Source of the DNA: Enoplolaimus lenunculus
Taxonomy: Eukaryota; Nematoda; Enoplea; Enoplida; Thoracostomopsidae
Length of the DNA stretch: 64,000 bases
Direction: 5' to 3'
Assembly: GCA_030248215.1 (NCBI GenBank)
Contig: JASANG010002156.1
Coordinates: 248,001-312,000, forward strand
The first letter of the stretch is position 1. Every line of letters starts with the position of its first letter. Under the pieces are notes generated by a model that was not told the origin of the DNA, did not search any database, and was given only the letters and a program-made list of their open reading frames with translations. Positions 54,426 through 64,000 of this stretch are shown here, piece after piece. Made by a program: the position numbers and the translations under genes.

Positions 54426-57400
54426 AACGTACAATTTTACCTGAGCCCGAGCTGAATTTATGTATAACGAAACGGTGAGCACACAAACAATTAATACCAA
54501 ATAATTATGGCTGAGAAGTGATTTCGCCATTGACATTGCTCACTTCTGTTCGAGTATTAATATTATAATTTTAAGTTTCCACGGTTATATATTTGTGAAA
54601 TGTATAGTTTCTGAAAATATTAAATTTATATATTTAAATTGAGCAGCTGCAAGCATTGGGCGTATTGGAATTTTTTCTTTTTTGAAAATTTAAGTCAAAT
54701 TGGTATATTCATTCTAACTTATTTCACTAAAATTGTCTGAGAGCGTATAATTACCAAAATTTTCAACTTGTGCCATTCTCTATAATTTATCATATATACG
54801 TTTCCAGCTACCGCATTTGTTTCAGGGTTTTGGCATTGTAAATATTGTGTACTCCATTAAAAGCGATTAGAGTTAAAAGCGAATTATATTTTTTGTTTTC
54901 CGGTTCCGGTATTTTATAATTCCAGTTGAACCCTGATTCTGGTTGCAATAATTGAAACAACAACACAAACAATTGACAGATTTATGACTCTGTTACATTC
55001 TAGATTCCTTGCCAGGTTTTAAAGTAGACCTATATTGGTGGAATTCTGCCAACACTTTGGCCAGTCCCTGGTTAGAAGTGAAATTTTTCCGGAACCAACC
55101 GGAGACGCGGATTGTAAATACTCTGGAGCGTTTACAGTTCCGCTTAATTGCAAAGTTCCACCAAATATGTTGCTTTTAGAATTTGGGTATGTTTTGGGGA
55201 TGGATACCGATCGGCGCCTGAGTTACGTCTAAATATAGCTATATATAGAATATCAGTTCTGAAGTAAAAAAACCAAGAGAATATCTTGTTCATTAAACTT
55301 AGTCTTACATGTATCCAGCCAGGATGCTAACGGATAGTAAAATAGAGGAAACGGAAACAGAAAACGACTATTTCAAAACGTAAAACATTCAAAGGTGTTT
55401 TATTTTTTTGCCTACACAATAGATATATACTTAAAATTAAGTAAAACATGTTGTCGAATTAAGTGTCGGTTTTACTTACTATGGTGCTTGGCAAAGTTTT
55501 ACGTAATTTTAAGCAAATGCAAAATTCTTAGCTTTACATTTACTTAATCAGTAAATGACAGCAGTAGTTTTTATTATTTACATTAATTAAGCAAAGATTT
55601 ACTCAATATTTAGTGCACTTATACTTAAAAAAGTTAGTAAAATATAACCAAAGTATTCAGTGCTTTTTACAGAGTATACACAAGAGAAATGGAAATATCT
55701 ACCTTTATTCTAAAATTTTAGTAAAAGATAGCGTATGACCAAATATTTTTCTCAAAATTTTGAATGAATTTTGTCATTCTAATTTCAATGCGAATAATTT
55801 CAGCATTTCCGTTACGAAAAATTGCACGAACACGATTTATGCTTGATCTATGTACAATCCGATTGTAACAACAAAAACAACGCAAACGGACACGGATACC
55901 GATTTTTTGCCGGAAACGGAAACAGAAACATATATCCGGTTAATACACCCTGCATAGTTCCTTCAAGTGATTAAACATTTAAATCTCGCCGTTTCTTTTA
56001 AATTTTCGATTTTCTTTTTGTACACGATAAACCAGTTTAAAAAATCATCAAAGATCCATTTGTTTGCCGCTCTCGTTCCACAGTTTTATTAATTCGAATG
56101 CTAAGTGGCTATATTTTAGCTTTTGTGCCAGACAGAAAAACTACTAAAGCGTGCTAAGGTATTACCAAAGCTAATAATTTTAGACTGGCTGTCTAAATGA
56201 GATAGCGCATCTAGTTTGTAAAAGATCTAACGCTAGCGGTGCGGTTAATGATGTGAGACGGGGTTTTTCAATCGAGTTCCTAATGAACTTCATTGGTATT
56301 GCTTTTAGTCTAGCCTAAGTTAAGCTTGCTACAGAAATGTGTCGCAAAGCGATTATCCCTCGGGCATTTAGCGCGATGTGAGGAGTATAATTTTTGGCCC
56401 AAGGTATCTCGGTTTCATGCGTGCTCCTTGTGGCGTTGATTTTTTAACGGTATATTTAAAAATAACAAACGGTAAGTTGAATTATGCAGGGTTCAGTTTG
56501 ATGGAATTCTGGTTCCGACGTATTAAAAATGTGGTCTATATTTACCATTCAGTTCGAGCATTAGGTCAATGTGTTTTCCGTTGAATTCTATTCAAGACAA
56601 CTTGGTACATTAGGGAGTAGACGTCGTTTATATCGCTTTTTGAGGTTCGAGGATTACTGTAAAAAAATTAGTATTTAATAGTTAACTCCTTCGCCAGTTA
56701 CCTTTATTTAGCACTAAAATGCTGTGCCATGGATAATAATTTACACTCGAAAACCTATTGTTTAACCAAAGGAAACCACGCCCGTATATTACGAGTTATT
56801 TTGTTTCTTTTTGTAGTCGCAAAAATTTGAAGACAATTAGCAATCGGGATACCTTTGGGACATACATCTGAGGCCGCGCTACCACCACAAAGCAATAAAC
56901 CGCATAGTCTAGCAACGCTGGGCAAAAGGATAGATAGATTGAAAACGTTGAGGTAAACGAAAACATATAAGGAATGCTAATTAAAATCTTATAACAGAGA
57001 AATGAAACCAACGTAAGCTTACAAAAAGCTCGTACGCGCACAGAGCAAACATACTGGTTTATGATGCCAAAATCGGAACTGTAGATGATTGATTTGGGGA
57101 GGAATCAAGATTATATATTCTCGGGTTAAACTTCTGAAGGGTCAAGAAAACGACACTTTTAAACAGACTTTGAAATAACATTCTGAATGCTATGGGTCCA
57201 AAAAATTATATTCTACACTAGGTTAATATGCCCTCCCGATGAGGGAAATTTTTGATAAGCTTCTGATATTACATTGATTCTGTAGAAGGATTATAGGTGT
57301 ATATCTTTTTTGTAGGAAACTACAGGTAGAAGAAAGGTGGGCAATATCAATGCGTAAATATTGCTGGCTGCCAGTTAAAGACACCAATTTATTGAACCAT

Positions 57401-57966
57401 TAATGTTTAGTAGTTTCTAGCTTAAGAACCAATATGTTTAAGCAGTTCTTTTTGGTGCTTGGGACGTTTGGATCGCCGCCTCCATCAAAAACAGGTCGGA
57501 GGATCGCCTAGTGAAATGTTTGCAAAGCTCTGTAACGTCGTAGTCCGCGAAAAGAAATTTTAGTTTACTAATCTGTGGCGAAAAGGGTCGGATTCCCCCA
57601 AATTGGGAGGAGGATTTATGTGGCGTTTCCGACGGCGCTGCCTTGCACCTGCCCATAACTGGTGCAAAAATATAGAATATACTGAATAAGTTTTTAAAAT
57701 CAACATTTTAATCAAGCCAATATTTTGGTTTTAAGATCTCAAACACACAAGTCTTAAGTTTGTCATTTGGTATGGAACACTGTCGGATATTTTAAATTAT
57801 CAAATTTTTGCGCTAAGCTTACCAGTAAACGAGACGGCGTTGTAGGGAGCTTGTTTACTTTCCCCCGGAACAAGTTTGTCATACACGGAAAATTTGGATT
57901 AATCACATCATTGAAGTTTAGGCTTAGGGCTAGCCTTATGTTAAATTTCCGCCTAAGTCTAAGTGA
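54426..57966. other. Gene-poor stretch with relics of hAT-like MITEs
   Basis: A fragment with CCGGTTCCGGTATTTT and GTTGAACCCTG lies at 54899-54936, and an ACGGAAACGGA-type element at about 55320-55960 (left GGATGCTAACGGATAG, right GGTTAATACACCCTG). The open frames at 55035-55232 and 57438-57656 are discussed under rejected items. Nothing coding can be supported. Confidence 0.5.
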
Positions 57967-58146
57967 CCCATGTAAAGATCAGAGGTGGAACGTTTTTTTG
58001 TGGGACTAGAATAGAGCAAGCTTAAGGTTTAGATTAAATTTTTTGCCTGGCTTACGCTTAAGCTTAGGCTTAGGCTTAGACTTAGGCTAAGGTTTAGGTT
58101 AGCAATATGCTTATAATACTGTTCCGCCCCTGTTCTTAATATTGAC
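57967..58146 (+). mobile_element. Family A MITE, complete ends
   Basis: CCCATGTAAAGATCAGAGGT at the left; GCTTAAGCTTAGGCTTAGGC array; ATATGCTTATAATACTG; GTTCCGCCCCTGTTCTTAAT at the right. Confidence 0.85.
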
Positions 58147-58606
58147 CGTCTCAGTTTTGGTTCATAAAAACAATAAATAATAATGTGGGGAGACATTTTA
58201 GGCTTTAATCACATATAACACGTGCGGAGGAAGGCATGCAACTACATTGCAGGTTGTACCGTTTTTGTTTCCGGTAAAAATTGATGTCTATTTCCGCTTT
58301 ATATTTATTAAGTACCGGAAATTCTGCTATTTTGTGCTCATATTAAATTGTAAATTGAAAAATCAGGCAGCTTTCATTACATGTATATGTGCCTTTTATA
58401 AACAGAAATAACATAATTGAATCCTTATTTTCAAAGTTTTAGATGCATTTGCAATTTTATTTCAATTGTATTGGCAGAAAAATAAAAAGTGATTAAACTT
58501 CAAAAATACTTAACCCCTTCTCACATTGAGTTGCCTATAAGCAACTCAGCGCAGTGCATATACGTTAAATAATATATATCGCACCCTGTTTAACAATTGC
58601 AACACG

Positions 58607-58745
58607 TATACATAGTACTAAATCACCACAAGACGTGAGAATCCCCTCGGGCTCGAGCGTCAAGCTCATATAGCTGAATGGTGATGGTATACGCCTCCCA
58701 CTCCAGTCACTGGAGTTCGAATCCTAGCATGAAAGTAGGTCTCAA
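58607..58745 (+). repeat. tRNA-derived SINE, copy 2
   Basis: Box A TAGCTGAATGG and box B GAGTTCGAATCC at about 58663-58733, with CTCCCAC at the place of an anticodon loop (CCC, glycine-like). It shares its leader with the copy at 44213-44345, so it is a SINE and not a lone tRNA gene. Confidence 0.65.
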
Positions 58746-60423
58746 GGGAAATAGAAAATATTCATGTGAGAAAGGGTTAAATATCTGCTTACCCTTTACT
58801 TCTACTTTACTGAGATAGCTATCCGTTTCCGTTATTTTTACTATTCGTTTCTACCACACGTTCTCACTCAACTTCCATCCAAAACAATAATCGGAAGCCG
58901 AACCAGAATTAAAATTCAATTTTGCCTGATAAATACAATTTTGCACACTTAAAAAGATTGTAAATTTGTGCTTACATCCTTCTATACCTAAAACACGGGC
59001 GTCGCTCGCAAGGTCGTAGCCAGAGAGGGGATTAATGGACAACCCATCCGTTCAGGCATTTGTATAAAGGAGTTTTTAGATACTTTTAGAGTTTGTAAAC
59101 ATAAAGAACCCCTTTGAAAGTTTTATAAAACGTAACGTTTGTAATTTTCAAAATTCAAGTTACCCTGCGGTCGTTTATCAACTTACAAGACTGTACCTTA
59201 TTGTAAGGGGGCTGTTTTGGGTAAACTTTTAACTTTTGAAAAAATTTAAAAAAATTCATATTAATAATGCGTTTATTATGAGCATCGAAAGCTAAGACAC
59301 GAAGGTTCTCACATTTCTAGCCTGCTAATTAAATATCGGATTTGCGTGCGGTGAATGATGAAATTAATCTAAAAACTAAGACTCCGGGATTAGCTAATAT
59401 ATCAATAATTAAAGTTGAAAAATTAATTCTGCATATATAACCTTAGAAATGGACGAAAATAATGACATAGCTACATATATCTTTTCACCGGTGATACTTG
59501 AATATACCTAAGTCACAACTGAAATTAATACAAATTTCTCCTAGTCAAACAAGTAAATAACGCTTTCAAGCACTGCGTACGTCCACACAAGATGCCAACA
59601 TTAATATCATTCCTTAGTTCCGTACCCAAATTTGTTTTTTACAAAAACTAAACTTTTCGAGATCGTAATTGCTGTTTTGGGTCCGAAAAAATCTTTTGCA
59701 AAAATTGCAAAAATTTGCACGCCATTAGATACAGTTTGTCAAGCTGAGTTGAACGATATTAAACTTTTAGTTCTGCGCCCATTGGTTTCTGATAATATTT
59801 TATTTTAATTTCAATTTTGAATCATGAGTCCATATCCGGTGGGTCCTAAAATGCACCCACGTATAAAAACATGCACCGAACAAACTCTCAGGTCTTGAAG
59901 ATATCTCTTCCGTTGGGATATAAGCAAGTGTATATTTCCACGCACGCCACAAATTTCTAGATCGGAAGAACGCCATGTGTTTTTCAGGCTCCGAGGCGAA
60001 TCCTCATCTGTTGGGTCAAATGCAAAAGCCGTGTGCCTTGTTATTCGGCATCGATTTATCTTTTGTTAAAATTCTAAGAAACAGATTCTACCGTCTGTAT
60101 AATTCCAACATAAACTAAGCCAAAGCACAAGTAAATTATCAGGGAATTAATTATGTAACATTGGCAGAAAATAGATGATTTCTATTACCAGAAGCAAAAA
60201 GGCCATCACAATATTGCATTTTGACGCAGTAAAATTCAGGCAACGTTTATGTTGTTTAACCAGGCCCTAAGCCCGCTAACCTTGCTAATACGCGCTGACA
60301 ACTTTTTAAGCTTACAAGCGAGTTTGAAACTTTTGCATGGGTTGAAATTTTTCTAAAAGGGCTCAGCTTCCTTGACCGCACTCTGACGACCCTGTGTGTA
60401 AAACACCCATTTCTTACGGTTTA
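58746..60423. other. Intergenic stretch, no clear feature
   Basis: AT-rich; no element ends or coding signal recognised. Confidence 0.45.
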
Positions 60424-60870
60424 CTGTAGCGACCCAAATAAGAGGGGTGTAATAAGAGCGGATATCCCCATTTTGAGTCCCAATCAATAGGAATACGTAT
60501 CCCTAATAAGAGTCCGTAAGCGGATAGAGTCCCTAAATCCTAGTTAGAGTCTCCATAAATGTCAATTATCTCTAAATGTAGCGCATAAATGACTCCAGGA
60601 CCAAATAATTTGAGTTCGAAACTTTAAAGCGTTCCTAAACTTAGAAGTACATTCCTAAGTATAACCTTGCATTATCGCTCAAGCTATTGACACAAGACAA
60701 ATAAACGTTTAATTCAACGGATAATTGCAGTACCGGATATATTACAGTAACGAAGGGCGGCGGAGCGCGGGTTAAAAATAAATAACAGTCCGTAACCGAA
60801 ATAACGGGTGGGGGGTGTCCTCTGGAGACCCCAAAAAATATCAGTCCCCCTCTTATTCGGTTCACTACAG
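60424..60870 (-). mobile_element. Family B MITE, complete
   Basis: CTGTAGCGACCCAAATAAGA and TCTTATTCGGTTCACTACAG are inverted repeats; the body is the reverse of the copy at 50877-51301. TA precedes the element, but GA follows it, so the target duplication is only half kept. Confidence 0.88.
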
Positions 60871-61453
60871 GACGCTTAAATTAGCACTTATGCTGAAACT
60901 TAACCACAACAGTTTCAGGTTAGTGCTTAGCTTAGGTTTAGATTTTACGTTCAGTGTTTGGTAACTGTTGTGCATTTGGAACACCAAACGTATCACTAAG
61001 ATTAACTGTTCAGTTTATACTCCGAGCTAAAATTTATTGCTTTATAATCTGTTGAAAGCTAACTAAATTGCCTGATGTGAAACTGATCGTATCTGCATTA
61101 AAAATGTTTATAATGAAAACGTTTTTTCACGATAATTTTTAGTTTCTGTTCGTAGGTTTGGATGATTTTCCAAGAAAAATCAAAGCGTTCATACTTCGTA
61201 TAAACAAATTTCCCAACAGACATTCAATAAGTCGGATTGCAATGCCGCTTGAATAATAACTGGAATTATCTTAAATTAAAATTATAGTACGCTAAATTTC
61301 TAATCCTACTGTTATATAAAGTCGATTCGATAGTAAGTAATTACCGAGAGTCTAAATCTAATTAAAAAAAGCGTTTACATGTCTACTCTGCCGTATTAAT
61401 AAAATTTATTATCAATTCTGCTGGAGTCATACAAATGCTTATTGAGTAATGTC
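60871..61453. other. Intergenic stretch, no clear feature
   Basis: AT-rich; nothing recognised. Confidence 0.45.
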
Positions 61454-61638
61454 AAAGGGTCGGCTCGTTTACCGGAGGGGCTATAATTGAGTCAGTTTAA
61501 GCTTTAGACTAATTTTTTGCTTAGGCTTAAGCTTAGGCTTAGGCTTAGGAATAGGCTCATCCATACACTTAGGCTTAGGCTTAGGCTTATGCTTAGGAAT
61601 ATGCTTATACTACTGTTCCGGCCCTGTTCTATACAAGG
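61454..61638 (+). mobile_element. Family A MITE, longer subfamily
   Basis: AGGGGCTATAATTGAGTCAG, GCTTAAGCTTAGGCTTAGGC, the spacer GGAATAGGCTCATCCATAC, a second TTAGGC array and TTCCGGCCCTGTTCTATACA. The left terminal repeat is worn. Confidence 0.8.
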
Positions 61639-62877
61639 GCTGATGGTTTTAAAGGCTTTCCGTGGCGACCGGTGCCGTGCGGCACTATACCAGGGCAGCG
61701 TTGTGATCGACTTGCTTTCGTGTGCAGAGTACACGCTTAGCTACGCTCAAATATAATGAGAACATTTTTTACCGTTATACTTTCTCGTGTGAATATTTTA
61801 TATTTCATTTGAAATTTATATTTAAGTGGATTTAAAATTTAAATTTAGTATATACCTAGTTCATATTTAAAATTTAAAATTCGGCAATATTTACAGCGGT
61901 CTGACAGCTACTGATGCTATGAAGCATGGTGGCAACCATATCTTCCACGTTGTCACAATTTAGACAGTTCAACAAAAACTTGATGGAAAATACTTCTACA
62001 ACGCCCCTAACCTGTAATTTATAGTTTATAGCTAATAATTATGCTAACAAGCGAAACTAATATCTATAACAAAACTGCATTAATATTCTCTGTATATATA
62101 AAGAACCCAATTCTTCATTTTCGATTTGTTTATCGACTCTTTTCAGACTTTTGAAGTTTTAACACTTCTATCCACCGGTTCCACGTGGCAGATTTCGACA
62201 GTTCTACCAGGTGTCGAGTGATACGTCATACATTTCCTATCGGAAAAAGCTTGCGAGCGAAGCTGGCGAAAAGTCAAACGCCATTTAAGTAAATAATTTT
62301 AAAAAATCTTAGTTTAGATCCTTATGCTGGGGGAGGGGCATGGACTGAGTGCCCCCTCCTATGAGTGCCACCAGTCCCGGCTCCAGCTTAAAAAGTAATG
62401 TTTCGAAAACTTTCCAGGCTAATAAATTATAACTGGGTGAAGTTAGAAAACCTCTAAGTGCTCCGTGAACCAACTGTTGGAAGTTTTTCAGCTATAGCTA
62501 TTAAACGATCTTACAGAACGGAAAATACCAATTAGGACAAGACGCAGTAATACTCAGATGTTAATAAATTACCTAAAACTTTCACTTGTCACTGGATGCT
62601 TAATGCAGTCTGTGGGTACATTGGATAGGTAATATATAATTTTTAACAAAATACCCTCCGTTGTGTCGTGTCGTGAGATTCGAAATTATTCCATTTGTGT
62701 CCACTTTTTAATAAAAAATATTTCGGAGTTAAGCTTAAATTGAGTCCGTTTGTAAACTAAACCACTTTTTTAACGTTCGAAACATTGTTTTTTGTTGTTG
62801 TTCTGTAAATTCCAACGAGTTGATTAATCAATTCAGAGTGCGAATTGGCTATTTCTAAGTTATATGAGTACACATTA
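61639..62877. other. Intergenic stretch, no clear feature
   Basis: AT-rich; nothing recognised. Confidence 0.45.
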
Positions 62878-63609
62878 ACTACACTCAAAATAATATTTCT
62901 GATATATAAGAAAAAATTTCTCACATTTAAGAAATATAACTAGCAAGGTGCACTTGAAAAGTGCTCTGTTATAAACAGAAAATAAAGTCTGAAAATATAC
63001 GTTTTGCAGTTATTTTTTGAAAAATTGTCTTAAATATCAGAAAAACTTTTCAGATTTGCCACAGAAAATACTTTTCTGAATAAATTCAGAAATACTTTTT
63101 TATGTGTAACTCTCAGTTGAGTTGAATCTCACTCTGAGTTGTGTTGACTCTGTGTTATTTATTAGTTAGCTTAGAATGAATTGAATCAGCTCAAAACTCT
63201 GACTTCTGAGAGTCCTAACTCAGACTGGTGATTCAACTCATTCTGAGTCAAAATCAACTCACTGAAATTTACATTGTCAGTTATTTTTCAATTGGGATGT
63301 TGACAAATTAAAAAAACACAAAATGATCGGGAGGATAAAAACGGACTTCACTGCAAATCCCAGTGAGTTGATTTTAACTCAGAATGAGTTGAATCACTCA
63401 GTCTGAGTTCAGTACTTTCAGAATTCAGATTTCTGAGTCAATAAAACGCCCTCTATTAATTTTTAATTATTCAACTTACCCGGAATAAACTGAACTCAGA
63501 GTGAGAATCACCTCAACTCAGAGTGAGTTAATGTTAGCTGTTACTACCTCAGAAATAACTAATTCTTTTGCTAAGATAATTAAGCAATTCATCGGAATTT
63601 TTACAGTGT
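62878..63609. mobile_element. Nested palindromic MITE built of GAGTTGA/CTCAGA words
   Basis: Two levels of inverted repeat share a centre near 63315. The inner arms (about 63203-63270 and 63361-63441) contain GATTCAACTCATTCTGAGTC and its complement. The outer arms (about 63104-63150 and 63490-63535) contain GAATCTCACTCTGAGTT and its complement. The far ends, ACACTCAAAATAAT and TTTTTACAGTGTT, may be the true terminal repeats. No coding frame. Confidence 0.7.
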
Positions 63610-64000
63610 TGTCGTTTCCAATAGATACAGCTACTCCTATGTCCAGTTTAGCGAACAGTTTCAAAATTTAGTGAACTATATATTTTGCATTTACAACTTC
63701 GGACAAGTGTACGAACCTTTCAAAACAGAAAAGTATAATATTTATAAAATTTGTATCACTGGTGTAAAAGTTAATGCAAAACCTAGCTAAATCTCTTAAA
63801 AATGACCGCTGCAATAAATAAGCTGTAGTAAACGTAGCTGCAAGCATGTGCAATTTTTGTAATGCGATAGGCTTGGCATATGTGCAACATATTTGTATAA
63901 AGCAACACTATGCCGGTCGAAACCGTCGCAAAGACCATATTACTCGAAGATCAGCTCTATTTTGCATGTTATACGCTGTTGAAGTTAGCGGCACCTTTTA
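63610..64000. other. Right edge, nothing recognised
   Basis: No open frame, tandem array or element end seen. Confidence 0.45.

Noticed and set aside
55035-55232. Possible exon reading SEIFPEPTGDADCKYSGAFT, or in another frame WWNSANTLASPWLEVKF (discoidin-like)
   Set aside because: Two frames compete, there is no ATG, the acceptor is poor for either frame, and the discoidin-like match is only a few residues. A translated database search of both frames would decide.
57438-57656. 72-codon minus-strand frame starting MGRCKAAPSETPHK with a real ATG
   Set aside because: The composition is plausible, but there is no homology, no splice site and no repeat logic. A short plus-strand frame from about 57434 competes. 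Expression data would be needed.
58663-58733. Functional tRNA-Gly(CCC) gene
   Set aside because: Boxes A and B are good, but the stems pair poorly and the sequence shares a leader with another copy at 44.2 kb, as a SINE would.

Overview
The window comes from a nuclear genome, AT-rich and rich in introns, and almost certainly from an invertebrate animal. The evidence is five genes of eukaryotic or animal type split by GT-AG introns (a Rqc2/NEMF ribosome-quality-control gene, glutathione reductase, an AIG1/ADTRP hydrolase, a phytanoyl-CoA-dioxygenase-family gene and a neuropeptide precursor), an intronless alternative NADH dehydrogenase of the kind kept by several invertebrate phyla but lost in vertebrates, and very dense short non-autonomous transposons. 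A classical glutathione reductase argues against flies and parasitic flatworms. The TTAGGC hexamer, which is the nematode telomere repeat, is frequent but sits inside a MITE family, so it does not by itself identify a nematode. I could not name the species.

Layout. 1-5.9 kb: no gene, only transposon relics. 5.97-14.50 kb, minus: NEMF, 11 exons, complete. 15.94-17.27 kb, minus: intronless type II NADH dehydrogenase. 19.41-28.9 kb, minus: glutathione reductase, 11 exons, complete; its 4.2 kb intron 5 holds an inverted pair of copies of a small signal-peptide exon and a possible fatty-acid-elongase-like exon. 28.9-31.7 kb: repeats. 31.71-37.78 kb, plus: AIG1/ADTRP-like gene, 6 exons, complete. 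37.8-42.9 kb: repeats and one unassigned exon. 42.91-49.60 kb, plus: phytanoyl-CoA-dioxygenase-family gene, 10 exons, complete. 52.78-53.07 kb, minus: last exon of a neuropeptide precursor with five W-D-S/T-A-F-G repeats between dibasic sites. From 53 kb to the end no other coding gene could be supported.

Reading frame and splice phase agree at every junction of the four multi-exon genes; the exon chains were joined by hand. Three neighbouring genes (NADH dehydrogenase, glutathione reductase and AIG1-like) deal with redox or lipid metabolism, but nothing in the sequence shows that they are co-regulated.

The repeats fall into clear families: (A) a MITE with GGCCCATGTA-type ends and internal TTAGGC arrays; (B) a roughly 425 bp TA-flanked, Tc1/mariner-like MITE with CTGTAGTGACCC ends, including one copy inserted in another; (C/D) hAT-like MITEs with CAGGGTGCAACCGG-type ends, 8-bp target duplications and subterminal GGAGCC/GGAACC/GGAATC repeats; several palindromic MITEs; and at least three kinds of tRNA-derived SINE. 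The most novel items are the WDSAF-amide precursor, the TTAGGC-bearing MITE, the inverted pair of signal-peptide exons and the intronless NADH dehydrogenase.
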